This document shows, in pieces, positions 11,401 through 21,877 of a stretch of DNA of 64,000 nucleotides; position 1 is the first letter of the stretch, and the number at the start of each line of letters is the position of its first letter. Origin of the DNA: Hordeum vulgare subsp. vulgare (taxonomy: Eukaryota; Streptophyta; Magnoliopsida; Poales; Poaceae); the NCBI RefSeq assembly GCF_904849725.1, contig NC_058521.1, positions 340,116,638-340,180,637 of the forward strand, given 5' to 3'. The notes under the pieces are model-generated. The model saw only the letters and a list, made by a program, of their open reading frames with translations. It made no database searches and was not told the origin of the DNA. A program made the translations under genes and the position numbers.

Positions 11401-12255
11401 GGTTGACCATCAAAAACTGGAAAAGAAAGCCAAAGCTGACCAAGCCGCCATCCTTAAGCGTGTTGAGCAAGCTGACGAAAAATTGGAAGCCGCCCAGCAA
11501 GAGCTTTCCGGCTTAAAAAAGCACATATCCAACATGACTATCGCTATGTTTGGTAAGCATTAACCCTTGCCTCTTGAAGAAATAATCTGGTCTCCCAAAA
11601 AACTATCACATACTGATGTGTCCTTTGTAGGTTCACGAGTCGCCAATCGTCCAGACGACTGCATGCTGAAGCTAAAGGCTATATATACTTTCGCCGAGCA
11701 GCTATATACAGGGGCGTGCTGACGATTAAGGCGGTGATGGGTAGCAAGGAGCCAGTCAGAACCATCAAGCACATGATCTGCTATCTGTCCACATTGCCTC
11801 CTCAAATAGAGGAACTGAAAAGATCAGCCGCCCGGAAGGGAGTCCTAAACACGCTGAGTTGATGTTTAGCCTATGCCCCGGAGCTCAAACCAGAAGAAAT
11901 AGCCGCGGGCTATCCTGAGCTGAAGGATGACGGGCCAGAGTTCACCGTGGTGGACTACCACCGAGTTATCATAGAATCTTGCTTCGCGGTGACTCAACTG
12001 GCAGCCATCTTGGATTTGAGTAAATACCAAGCCGCCTATGACGAGAAGAAAAAGAAGGTGACGCCTCCCTTATACGAAACTGCTAGCTTGGTTCCTCGTC
12101 GACCCAAGAATCCTTTTGATCTTCACATGGACCTATCCCTCTTCCTTGATGATGAAGATGACTTCGTTGCCCTATCCAAGTGTAACTGGAAACTGGGCGA
12201 CTTACGAATCGAAGGCGGAGAGAGCTCAAGGCAAGATGACTCGAAGGCGGTTTGA
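8410..12255 (+). pseudogene. Spliced antisense gene of F (putative gypsy-type transposon protein)
   Basis: I recognise the N-terminal exon (8410-9291) as the plant 'putative gypsy type transposon' domain of Tat-lineage antisense ORFs (GEVVIFTDYLERGFNPPGS, CEFQVFSEVYLQ, FRCWVEWNILPLSHR). Later exons by splice signals are about 9367-9522, 9593-9850 (Ser/Pro and Lys/Arg-rich), 10070-10526, 11271-11552 (a coiled coil from SALADLRKNL to GLKKHISNM) and 11631-12255, which ends at TGA. Good GT donors follow at 9292, 9523, 10527 and 11553. The acceptor before 11271 looks mutated (GCGG for CAGG). Stops at 8620, 8890, 9160 and 11860, and a shift near 11720, make it a pseudogene. The function of the family is unknown. 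It lies between integrase and the 3' LTR, antisense to both. Confidence 0.75.
10570..11210. repeat. 71-bp minisatellite, nine full units plus a partial
   Basis: Units start at 10570, 10641, 10712, 10783, 10854, 10925, 10996, 11067 and 11138, an exact 71-bp period, and the array decays after about 11210. Each unit carries CATCTTTTGAAAGATG, a 7-bp stem with a 2-base centre, then GAGYCGGGTCTTG and TAGCCCCCAAG. It lies in the predicted intron between the exons ending at 10526 and starting at 11271 of the antisense gene. Tandem repeats in this region are known for Tat/Ogre-type elements and can seed satellites. Confidence 0.95.
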
Positions 12256-13459
12256 TCCGTCCACTGATCGTTTCTTCACTGGAGGATGACACCCGTTTTG
12301 GCCATGCGAGCCATGTAATAGCTTGTTAGATTTTGTGGAACAACAATCAGTCATTAGTACCTTTTGATGGAACCTTTCGTGAACCACTTTTATTCCTTGA
12401 ATCTATGCATGAATCGCCGGTAAATTTGATGAACCAGGGAGTGTAATAATTTGACAAAAAAGTCTTCACCTTATGTGTCAGGAAAAACATAAGCCGACTC
12501 AGTGAGTGCATGGCAAAGAATAGACCAGCCCCCTCGATTATGGCAAAAAATATAACCCCCCCCCCCCCCGGGTTATGGCAAAAAATAGACCACCCCCCGG
12601 GTTATGGCAAATAGTGGTTAAAAAATGAGTCGGGGCGAGTTATAACCAAAAGCCGACTCAAAGATATTACGAAACCTTGTGGTCTTGCCATCAAGAAATA
12701 AAATTTTATTGACTCAGTGAGTTACGATAGGATAAGACGAGTTTGCAAAACTCTAGTGTTACCCTTAGAAAGCCTTTGCAAAAAGCCTTGTTGTTTTAGA
12801 CCAGCTGATCACGTGCGAGTCAAGCTTCCGTGAAGCAGGTTCAATGAACCAATGGTTTCTCTATTTCCCATGTGTGACTCTGGCTGGTACCTTTTATGTT
12901 TTAACGAAGGCGAGTTCAGAGTCCACATGACGGATTGACTCGCCCTGAGTGCATAGGTCCATGTGGCGACTTGTTCAACCCATAGTCCAGTATAACCATT
13001 TGTAATGCGGTAATTTTTCCCAGGCCAAGAGGTTATTGAGGCTGAACTCAATGACTGGAAGCCCCCATGTGACCTACGATTCAGGAAAAAGCCGGGCATA
13101 GGATCACAGAAGCGTATACGCTCTTACTGCGAAACGACTTCGGGACTAGTAGCCCCCAAGTAAGCCGACTTAATACTCAAAACCACATAAGGCGCCTATG
13201 TTTGAACCGTGCGACGTGGCAACGTTGTTCCTCTTTGGCTTTATCAAGGCCTAGTTTTGAAGTAAGTGCAGCATGGCGACTGACGCTCTTTGACTTTGAT
13301 AGCGTCCATGTTTGGACGACTTATAGAACAATAAAGACTCATGCTTTCAAAAGATGAAACGGCAAAGGACCCCGAAATTCATGGGCGTCCGCTTTATTGC
13401 TTTTATAATTCATTGGTTACAATTTGTTGAAAACTGGTGAAAAATGGAGCTCATAGCTC
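12256..13459. other. Spacer between the antisense gene and integrase of F
   Basis: I see no credible coding sequence. AATAAA at 12697-12702 is a possible plus-strand poly(A) signal, 440 bp past the antisense stop. A short imperfect repeat lies at 12505-12612. The motif AGCCCCCAAG recurs at 13150, echoing the minisatellite unit. In the gag-pol direction this is the start of the long 3' untranslated region. Confidence 0.5.
12505..12612. repeat. Imperfect C-rich tandem repeat
   Basis: Three runs of GGCAAAAAATAGACCACCC-like units separated by GGGTTATG, with a run of about 14 C at 12557-12570. The homopolymer length may be unreliable. Confidence 0.6.
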
Positions 13460-14510
13460 TAAGTGTAGTAAGGCCGCAAATGGGCTATGTTACAGGGGCG
13501 AGTTGTCTCAACCTCTGTAGTTGGCCGATCCGAGTGAAGATCCACCAAGTAATATGAGCCGTTCTGAAGATTCTTGTTGATGACAAATGGTCCTTCCCAC
13601 GGAGGTGGTAGCTTGTGCATACCAGTATGATCTTGAATCTAACGGAGCACCAAGTCGCCTTCTTGGAAAGTCCGGCTCTTGACCCGGCGACTATGGTAAC
13701 GTCGCAAGTCTTGTTGGTAAATTGCCGATCGTGATGCGGCCAAGTCACATTCCTCCTCCAAGGAGTCCAGCGAGTCTTGTCGCGCCAGCTTGTTGTCCTA
13801 TTCCATGTAGGCGGTGACTCATGGGGAATCGTGTTTGATGTCACTTGGTAACACCGCTTCCGCTCCGTAGACCAGAAAGAAAGGAGTAAAACCCGTGGTG
13901 CGATTTTGAGTTGTCCTGATACTCCATAGTACTGACGGCAACTCCTCCATCCAACATCCTAGAGTACGTTCCAAAGGTACCGTGAGCCGAGGCTTAATTC
14001 CCCGCAATATTTCTTGATTCGCCCTCTCCGCATGCCCATTAGACTGGGGATGTGCAACCGCGGAAACATCAAGCCGGATATGCTCTCGTGAACAAAACTC
14101 TTGCATTGCACCTTTGGATAGATTAGTACAATTGTCAGTAATGATACTATGAGGATATCCGAATCTAAAAATTAGTTTCAAGAATTTGACGGTCGTATCT
14201 GCATCACAGTTGCTAACAGGTTCCGCCTCCACCCACTTGGTAAACTTGTCAACCGCCACCAATAGGTTAGTCTTTTTGGTGGAAGAAATCCTGAAAGGGC
14301 CAACCATATCAAGCCCTAGACTGCAAACGGCCAAGTGATTGGTATCATCCGCAATTCCTGAGCCGACACGTGCATCTGGCATCCAAATTTTTGGCAGCCA
14401 TCACATCGGCGAACGATCTCCTCTGCGTCTGCGTGAGCCGTCAGCCAATAGAACCCTTGTCTAAAGGCCTTAGAAACCAAGGATCGGTACCAGCATGATG
14501 ACCACAATCC
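13460..14510 (-). pseudogene. Integrase of element F
   Basis: Integrase inserts the element's DNA into the genome. The zinc-binding part survives across a frame break near 14460 (a HH region around GDCGHHAG, then RRCDGCQKFG). The core (13819-14382) keeps all three catalytic acids: D in LDMVGPF, D in IITDNCTN and E in NGHAERANQEILRG, about 35 residues after the second D. The frame ends at 13819. The C-terminal part (TFQEGDLVLR, then PPPWEGPFVINK) continues to about 13460 in another frame with a stop. It overlaps the RNase H frame at its start, as expected for a polyprotein. Confidence 0.85.
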
Positions 14511-15322
14511 CCCGCGTCAATCTCATTGACGATCATACATCCTTCTTGACGAGAGATGCATCTTTGAAATACCCCTGAGGTGCTTTGTTTGTGTAACTCA
14601 CCATTGTGTATGACCATGGATTTACACCGACGGACGATTTGGCAAGCTAATAACTCGTCGGCAGGTAACTCCCCTCTGGTGAGATATGCCATGTAAGGAG
14701 TCGCCCAGTCTGGAGTAGCGTGAAGAGCCGCCACGAGTTGAGACTCGGGGTCCGGTACCGCTAAATCTTCCTCTGAAGGTTGTTTTACCGAGGGGTTATG
14801 CAATACATCCAAAAAGACATTGGGAGGAACTGGCTTACATTGTGAACCGAGACGGGAAAGAGCATTCGCTGCTTCGTTAAGTCGCCAATCGATGTGATCC
14901 ACTTGATAACCATTGAAGTGACCTGATACATCTGACACAGCTCGTCTGTAAGCCGCCATCAAAGGGTCTCGTGAATCCCAGGTGCCAGAAACCTGTTGTG
15001 CCACCAGATCTGAATCGCCCAGACATCTGACTCGCATGAGGTTCATCTCTTTGGCGAGTCGCAAACCATGGAGCAAGGCTTCATACTCCGCTGCATTATT
15101 GGTACATGGAAACATGAGCCGAAGGACATAGCAAAAATTATCACCTTGAGGCGAAGTTATCACCACGCCAGCCCCCGAGCCTTCCAATTGCCTGGACCCG
15201 TCGAAATGGATGGTCCAATTAGTAGGATCGGGCCTTTCCTCCGGGATTTGTATCTCGGTCCAGTCATTGATGAAATCCACCAGTGCTTGATATTTGATGG
15301 CCGTCCGAGGCGTATACCGCAC
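14441..15322 (-). pseudogene. Second (archaeal-type) RNase H and integrase N-terminal linker of F
   Basis: The 293-codon stretch begins at the tail of the gypsy RNase H (RTAIKYQALVDFINDW). It then enters a second RNase H with HFDGSRQLEGSGAG, NNAAEYEALLHGL and LGDSDLVAQQ, which are the first three acids of the DEDD set. The fourth position reads NEAANALSRLGS, with Asn where Asp is expected, so activity is doubtful. Two RNase H domains in tandem are characteristic of the Tat lineage. The linker leads to a zinc-binding region that shifts frame near 14460. Confidence 0.82.
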
Positions 15323-15430
15323 ATGATGGGATCCGAGCTCGATGGCCCACTTAGCAATCCGTCCGGTGGCCTCTCGATTCTATGTGATGTCGCCGAGGGG
15401 GGAGGAACTGACAACCGTGATCGGGTGTTC

Positions 15431-15667
15431 CTAGAAGTAGTGCTTCAGCTTCCGACTCGCCATAAACACCCCAACAACAAGCTTATGCCAATGTGGGTAA
15501 CATTGCTTGGAGAGGGTGAGGACCTCGCTGACGAAATACACCGGTCGCTGGACCGGATACTCCTTTCCTTCTTCCTTCCGCTCGACAACTATTGCCATGC
15601 TGACTGCCTTGGAATTGGCTGCAATGTATAGGAGCATAGGTTCCTTGTCCGCCGGAGCCACCAACAC
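15431..15667 (-). pseudogene. Gypsy-type RNase H of element F
   Basis: This covers the first RNase H domain, which would degrade the RNA strand during reverse transcription: LLYIAANSKAVSMAIVVER, then RPVYFVSEVL, then HWHKLVVGVFMASRKLKHYF. It is separated from RT (ending at 15802) and from the next frame (15322) by stops and shifts, so the polyprotein is no longer continuous. It lies in the expected place between RT and the second RNase H. Confidence 0.75.
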
Positions 15668-15801
15668 TGGCGGGTTAACTAATTGCCGCTTGAAGGCTTA
15701 AAAAGCTTCGTCGGCTTCGTGTGTCCACACGAAACGATCAGTTTTCTTGAGAAACTAATAGAGAGGGATGGCCTTCTCCCCGAGGCGACTTATAAAGCGG
15801 C

Positions 15802-16520
15802 TCAGGGCTGCGATTCGACCCACCATACGCTGGACCTGGTTAACGTTGGCCGGTTTCCCCGTGAGGTAATTGCCTCGATCTTGTCCGGGTTAGCTTCAAT
15901 GCCACGCTCCGATACCAAGAAACCTAATAACTTCCCCGCAGGGACAGCAAAAACGCACTTGGTGGGGTTAAGCCTCATCTGGTAAACACGCAGGTTGTCA
16001 AAGGTTTCCTTGAGATCCTCCAAGAGCGATTCGTTTCGGCGAGACCTGACCACGATGTCATCCACATAAGCATGGACATTACGGCCTATCTGGTTGTGCA
16101 AGCAGTTTTGGATGCAACGCTGATAAGTCGCCCCCGCACTCTTGAGCCCAAACGGCATAGACACGTAACAGAAGGCCATGAATGGGGTTATGAAGGATGT
16201 ATTCTCCTGATCCGCCACCGCCATCTTGATCTGATGGTATCCCAAATAAGCGTCCAAGAAACACAAACGTTCAGAACCCCGAGACGAGTCAATAATTTGA
16301 TCAAGGCAGGGAAGGGCGAAGGGATCCTTCGAACAGGCTCTGTTGAGGTCAGTGTAGTCAATGCACATGCGGAAAGTGTCGTTCTTTTTTAGCACTAGGA
16401 CCGGGTTAGCCAGCCATTCAGGATGGAAAACCTCGATGATAAACCCGGCGGCCAGGAGCCGGGCTACTTCCTCTCCGATCGCCTTACGACGCTCTTCATT
16501 GAACTTGTGAAGGTACTATC
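15802..16520 (-). pseudogene. Reverse transcriptase of element F
   Basis: The open stretch covers the fingers and palm of a Ty3/gypsy RT: FHPEWLANPVLV, RMCIDYTDLNRAC, FLDAYLGYHQI, MPFGLKSAGATYQR, then the catalytic HAYVDDIVV box, intact, and LNPTKCVFAVPAGKLLGF. It copies element RNA into DNA inside the particle. The upstream part of the domain (16440-16560) is still recognisable, but a stop interrupts it near 16518. The downstream connection to RNase H is shifted at 15802. Best preserved of the F domains, but not translatable as a whole. Confidence 0.88.
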
Positions 16521-16787
16521 GAACTGGCTTAAGTTTAGGGTCAGTATTTAGATGGTGCTTAGCGAATTGTCTCGGTACACCTGGCATGTCAAAAGGTTTC
16601 CATGCAAAGATGTCCCGATTCTCACAGATGAATTCGATGAGCACGCTTTCCTATTTGGGGTCGAGACCCGCCCCAATAGTTAACTTCTTGGTGGAGTCGC
16701 GAGGTGTAAAGTCTATAACCTTGGTGTCGTCCATTGGTTTAAACTTGAGGGGCGGCTCAGAATCGATGGTCGGCCTCTTGAGCGGCG

Positions 16788-17231
16788 TCATGTCCACCAG
16801 GTCAACATTAGTTGGTGAAATTTGATCTCCTCAACCGCGCAAGCCGACTCGGCGTAAGCTGCGTCTCCTTCTTCACATTCTTGAGCTATCTTCCTACCTC
16901 CGCTGATGGTAATAGGACCCTTAGGGCCGGGCATCTTGAGTTTGAGATAAACATAGCATGGGCGGGCCATGAATCTGGCGTACGACGGCCGTCCAAACAA
17001 CGCATGATAGGGCCTCTTGATTTTGACCACTTCAAACAGGAGAGACTCGCTCCTGTAATTTGACTCTATGCCAAAAGCCACGTTAAGTTTAACCCGTCCA
17101 ATGGGATATGCCGACTTACCAGGGACGATGCCGTGGAAGATCGTGGATGACGGCATCGGGTCTTTCTCCAAGAGGTTCATCCGTCGGAAAGTATCAAAGT
17201 ATAAGATGTTGATGTTGCTGCCTCCATCCAT
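16788..17231 (-). pseudogene. Aspartic protease of element F
   Basis: The active site is MDGGSNINIL, the D-G-G-S form of Tat-type proteases. It is followed by FHGIVPGKSAYPIGRV, then HALFGRPSYARFMARP (flap and C-lobe) and YLKLKMPGPKGPITI. It would cut Gag-Pol. The frame is open for 147 codons and then breaks at 16788 before RT. The lead-in from gag lies upstream at 17194-17439 in another frame. Confidence 0.85.
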
Positions 17232-17639
17232 GAGGACCTTGGAATGGGTGTACCCTCCGACTTGGGAGCCACAACCAAAGCCAAGTCGCCAGGGTTGTCC
17301 ACTCGGGGAGATGGTCTACCCTGCTCCAGGTTATGGGCTGTTCAGACCAGTGAAGGTATCGAGGGAGCACCGGCTCAGCTATGCTGAAGCTTCTATGCTT
17401 CACCTTATGATCCCGCTTACAGGTGCTGGTGGTGAACACGTGATACTGCCCGTTGTTTAATTGTTTGGGGTTATTCTGAAACCTACCACGATCTTCCTGT
17501 CACTAGGGATCCCCTTGCGCGGGGGGTTGCTGGAACACTCCCGGCGGGTGGTATTGCTGATTGTGAACTTGGTACTGCCCAGCGTTGGGATGTGACCTGC
17601 CCTGTGGTCCCGGGTTAGGAAAACCACCGAACGGGGCCT

Positions 17640-19969
17640 AGCGTGACCCGGATGTGCCGGGTTGTTCCTATCGCTGGCCCTGTTCACCACCTTGACGTCT
17701 TTTGAGCGCCTCGGCCCGGAATTCCTGCATCACATAGCAATCCTCCCAGGAGTGAGTCGCTGGTCCATCTGCCGTGGCATGCTGCGGACAAGGGCCTTTA
17801 AGCATTTCGTGATAATTGCGCGGTTTCTTCCGACTAAAGCCCCGCTTCTACTTGCGCAGGTTTCCGTTGCCGGTATTAGTATTAGCGACAAATTCCGTAG
17901 GACCTTCCTGTTGTCTCTTTTTGCCGTTCCCACCGGAGTGGTGGTTTCCTCGGCCCTGAAACTAAGAATGGCCATTGTGTAACTCGCCCTTCTTGGCGGT
18001 ACTAACTTTGTCGTCATCCTCCCCGGGATCTTTGGTGTCGTCCGACTCAGCATAACTAGTAAGGGTATCCATTAATTCGCCCATGTCCTGTACTTTCTGC
18101 TTAAGTCGCCCTAGCTTTAGTACCAGAGGTTTGTAATGGCAGTTCTTCTCCCAGATCAACACCGCCTGAGCCGCCGAGATGCCTTCTTATGAATGAATAA
18201 CTTTCACGACTCGCCGGGTCCAATGGTGGGCTGACTCATCCGGCCGCTGAATGCAGTGTTGTAGGTCGACGATGGTCATCGGACGTTTGCAAGTCCCTCT
18301 CAAGTTCTTGATAAAGCGCTCTTTTAGCTCCGCCCAGGTGTTGATGGAGTTGGGTGGCAAGTTTTTCAACCACGCATGTGTCTTCCCTTCGAGCATCATA
18401 GTGAAGTATTTAGCGCAAACCGCCTCGTTTACATCGAGCATATCCATTGCGAGTTCGTAACTCTCGATCCATGACCCTAGTTCGAGATCCAGCGAGTAAT
18501 TGGGGACCTTTCGGGGCCCTTTGAAGTCCTTTGGCATTCGCTCGTTGCCCAGAACCGGCGCAAGACACGATACACCGATGTGCTTACCTCCGGTGTCCAG
18601 AGGCGCTGGAGGTGATGACGTGTAAGCCCGGTAGACCTGACCCGCCGTGGCTGTTGTCTCTATATGACGCGCAGCTCGTGCCGCGTCCACGATATCTTGA
18701 GCTCGCGTGTCGGGCATCCCGAGCGGGTTATGTTGAGGGAATCGCCGCGGCCCGCTGGTTACCGCGGTTAAGTCCTCGTGGTGACTCCTGGTGTGGATGG
18801 CCTGAGGCGTGGAGTGCAGTCGATCGAAGCTATGAGAGTACTGCACGTGCTAGACCACGGCCGTCTTTAGCATCTCGATGGTGTTTCTGGCCTCTACCTC
18901 GGCCGGGGAGTTTCCCTGAATCGGCAGGGACTCGAAGTGGCGGGTTGCCGCCAACACTTCGTCCACGGGGTTCGAGAAGTGACCCCGTGGCATCTGGAAC
19001 CGAGCCGCATGGGCATCCATTGGTTGAGGCGGCGGCGGATTGGGCGGTGGAACCGGACCTCCCCTTGGGTCAGTTGTAAAGGTTGATCAGGACCCACCCC
19101 GGGGGTGTGCGGGGTGTCGAAAAGGTGAGTTGGATGTAAGTCGGCCGGGATACGTCCATGGTGCCTCCTTTGGTGACCGGCGTCGGACCCGTGCTGCTGT
19201 CTCCCGAGCCGCCAGCCTTCGGTATTCAACCGCTTCGTCTCTGCTGGGATCACGGCTTGCTGAGTCTCCACCCTAGTGGCTTCTGCTTCCATGTCCCGTT
19301 GCGCCTTGGCCATCGCCTCCCGCAGCTTTGCTAGCTCGGCGTTGATAGACTGCTAATTTTCGGACGTGACGGTGGTTGCTATAAGGTTGGCGACCTCTGC
19401 CGCTAGTTCCGCCATGGTTTGTGCTGGGGGTTTGGACGTCCCACCGGTCTCGTTGTTGCCGGTTGGATTTTGCTGAGGCTGCGCTGACCCCGCCATGTAG
19501 ATGGCGATTTGTCGACGGGACCTCTCGAAGACCTCGGGGTCCATTGCCAACGACATCCCTCCAAGTTGCCCTTCCTGGAGAGGGTGGATTTAATCTGTCT
19601 CACCCATGGATGACTCGCCATCAGAATTGACGGGGCTGATCTCCTGGACCGCCGCTTCGTCTTGTACGTCGTTTCCTTGCGTAAAACCGACGAAAGCAGT
19701 GTGATGGGGAGGACGTACCTGGCCGGCTCGACGATGTCGGTGGAGGTGTCTGGCTCAGGCACGGGCGTCCTAATCATGCCGATGTAGATGTTGATTTTGC
19801 CGAAGGGGACTCGGTAGCCAGATTCGACTGAATCGTCTTCTGGCTCCCACAGCGAATTTTCGATGTAGTACCTCTCGCGGAGGCTCTTTGTCATGATGCC
19901 GACCGCATAGCTTTCTAACCCCGGTGGGGCTCCCTTCGAGAACTCAACTCCACCGTGCGCTAGCCCCAT
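17640..19969 (-). pseudogene. gag of element F
   Basis: The likely start is the ATG at 19969, which overlaps the primer site (MGLAHGGVEFSKGAPPGLES). An N-terminal region and a coiled coil (AELAKLREAMAKAQRDMEA, about 19300) come next. The capsid core at 18187-18846 includes CAKYFTMMLEGKTHAWLK and AELKERFIKNLRG. A zinc-knuckle-like CPQHATADGPATHSWEDC sits near 17740-17800. At least four stops or shifts (near 19400, 19350, 18890 and 18180) break the frame. Long plus-strand frames over this region are shadows caused by the high GC content. Confidence 0.8.
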
Positions 19970-19982
19970 GGTGGGTGCCAAC
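19963..19982 (-). promoter_or_regulatory. Primer-binding site of element F
   Basis: Minus strand GTTGGCACCCACCATGGGGC lies directly inside the 5' LTR, at the position of the tRNA primer site. I did not assign the tRNA. The first gag ATG overlaps it. Confidence 0.6.
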
Positions 19983-20478
19983 TGTCGTGGTTTTGTCACG
20001 GCAGATGTCCTCGTGAAAGGACTTAAAGATGGAGCCATCGCACCTTGGTGGCGACTCGAAGGGCTTGAGGGAAAGCGAGACTCGGATTTACCCAGGTTCG
20101 GCCCCTCGTGAGGAGGTAAAATCCTACATCCTACTTTGTGTGGATTAATGTTGATTTCATTTACAAGGAGGGCGTAACTCGCCTGACCTAGCTCTCGATT
20201 CTCTCTAACCTGCCTGTCCTTTCCCCGGGACTCGCCTTTATATACAGGTCGAGGCCCTAGGTTTTACAAAAGTCCTGCCATGCTACTCCTTGTGGCTTTC
20301 CCTATCTCTAAGTCGTCGTGTTCTCCACGATTGGGAACTCCCTTGGTAATCTACCATCTCACGACCTCTTGAAGAATCATCCAGCTTCTGGGCCACAAGA
20401 CACGCTTCAAATGGTAAATCGCCCCTTTGATGACCCGACCCACTAAGGGCGGGTTATCCGCAGGTAATATCCCCAACA
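19983..20478 (-). mobile_element. 5' LTR of element F
   Basis: Its terminal TG..CA is intact: minus strand starts TGTTGGGGATATTACC and ends CACGACA. A TATA box (TATATAAA, 20238-20245 on the minus strand) begins transcription towards gag. The outer flank is GAGGG (20479-20483). It pairs with 6790-7285. Confidence 0.93.
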
Positions 20479-20483
20479 GAGGG

Positions 20484-21170
20484 GCCTGGTACCTGCCGAG
20501 GGTGTAGGCCACCCTGCGGGGCTCTTGGAAGCCCCACTAGTTAAAACACCCTGGTTGGAGCTGCGTGACTGTCGCGCCCAACCGCGGCAGGACCGCGGGG
20601 GATACAACTGATGATTTGGCGATGGCTGCCGAAGTCGTGTGGCACGGACGAACCATGGATCAGCTCCAAGGTGCATCTCTCCCGACACCACCTGGCTGCG
20701 CCGCAGCCCAGTGGAGGAGGAGAAGTGGTGCATCCGGGTCGCTCAATGCAAGGTGGTGAAGCAGGCAAGGAGCAAGGGGGCTCCCAACCATCTCGTGCGG
20801 CGGAGACGAGTTTGGTGTCGCGCTCGATCCAGCCATCGCGGCTATCTTGGTCTAGGCGACACCACAACATATCATGTGCCATGAGTAGTGCGAGATCTTG
20901 ACTGGGGGTGGAGGGAGGCTCCGACTTGCAGGAAAGGAGGCGGTACAGGGGCGACCAAGCGTCTGCTTGTCCATCGGTGGGTGGACAAATATGTCCACGA
21001 TCTCCACATCGGGCTTGGTGGCGGCGAAAGGGCGTCGTCAAGGAGCACCTCACGCAACGGGAGCTGGATGGACTCGGGTAGTAGCTCGGCACATGACACG
21101 CTCTCGCCGAGCGGCGACGTCGTCCACACCATTGTTGACATCAAGGTCGAAGTTGCAAAGATGGCAAGTC
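20484..21170 (-). pseudogene. Leader and degraded gag start of element H
   Basis: After the primer site, the minus strand reads into a GC-rich region with open stretches of 100-180 codons (for example 20872-21189, with SVSCAELLPESIQLPLREVL). I find no capsid motif, so this may be the gag N-terminus or a leader. It is cut at 20484 by element F. Gag capsid itself is not visible in any piece of H. Confidence 0.4.
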
Positions 21171-21190
21171 CCCCTACATGGCGCGCCAAA
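21171..21190 (-). promoter_or_regulatory. Primer-binding-site region of element H
   Basis: Minus strand TTTGGCGCGCCATGTAGGGG directly follows the LTR end at 21191. It resembles the primer-site segment common in Triticeae Tat-type elements. The tRNA was not assigned. Confidence 0.55.
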
Positions 21191-21870
21191 TGTCATAGTC
21201 CCGGACCTGTGTCCAAGAAACTATGTCTCGAACTATGGTTCGAACATTTGGGGCTTAGGTTGCCAACATGCAACACGATGACAACTACGGCAAGGATGAC
21301 AATGAGCTACCCAGCTTCGAGCCATCGTGCAGTGTAATGCTCTACTCCTGCTTGTGTTGGATTGCTCTATAATGGAGAGATTGTGGCCTGAGCTACACGA
21401 AGGAGTGGGGGGATAATGAATCCCTCCTCCTACATGGATGTGGACCATCCCCTCTTGTAGTGCCTTGGTCCTCTTCACCGAAAATATGAGTAGGAAAGGG
21501 TGGCCACATGGCGTTAATTTGAAGGGGGGCTTGAGCCCATGCTTATCCTGACTAATGGCGATCATCGGCTGACAAAGTGGTCTTTGTGACATGCTTGTGG
21601 GCTCGGTGATGACTCCCGTCCTAGTGAGCCGCGTCAGCATTGTCTTCTTTCACTTGAAAGGCAAGCTTTCGGAAACTGCCTATGGGCAGATAGCGGGAAT
21701 TGCACATTATCACCAAAGATGAAATACTCCCTGTCCGCGCATGCTGGCATATCCTCTGTCATCCTTGTTTGCGCGAGTGTGCCACCCACTTGTGGGCGTA
21801 GATCCCCACGGCTAGTACCATACGTCGGGCCTCACGGAGTGGCCTCTCCAGGGGAGCCTTGCTAGGAAAT
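21191..21870 (-). mobile_element. LTR of element H
   Basis: The 3' border is set by CTATGACA followed by the primer site. The 5' border near 21870 is only estimated. The middle part (21300-21640) resembles the LTR of element G at 45900-46100 in layout (a CCGAAAA..GGAA..GGTGGCC..TTTGAAGGGG block), so H and G are related. Its position, between one integrase and another leader, is discussed under findings. Confidence 0.55.
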
Positions 21871-21877
21871 CTAGAGC

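Larger units (their letters stand above)
6790..20478 (-). mobile_element. Complete Tat-type gypsy retrotransposon F
   Basis: A 13.7-kb element is bounded by 496-bp LTRs (6790-7285 and 19983-20478) and by a perfect 5-bp target duplication GAGGG (6785-6789 and 20479-20483). The coding order on the minus strand is gag, protease, RT, RNase H, second RNase H, integrase, which is Ty3/gypsy order. Between integrase and the 3' LTR is a 6-kb region with a spliced plus-strand gene and a minisatellite, a hallmark of the Tat lineage (Ogre, Retand and Grande relatives). The first 210 bp of the two LTRs differ at about 20 positions by eye, so the insertion is old. It sits inside element H. Confidence 0.92.

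Noticed and set aside
12557..12570. C-run as a G-quadruplex regulatory site
   Set aside because: A single homopolymer run with uncertain length; no set of four G tracts.
13485..13844. 119-codon minus-strand frame as part of integrase
   Set aside because: The integrase C-terminal words are in another frame over the same bases; this frame is a shadow.
18531..19079. Long plus-strand open frame (182 codons) as a gene
   Set aside because: It is the antisense shadow of gag of F in GC-rich sequence, with no domain or start context.
20888..21337. Plus-strand frames of 130-150 codons over the leader of H
   Set aside because: They cross the LTR border and primer site of H; GC-rich composition explains them.
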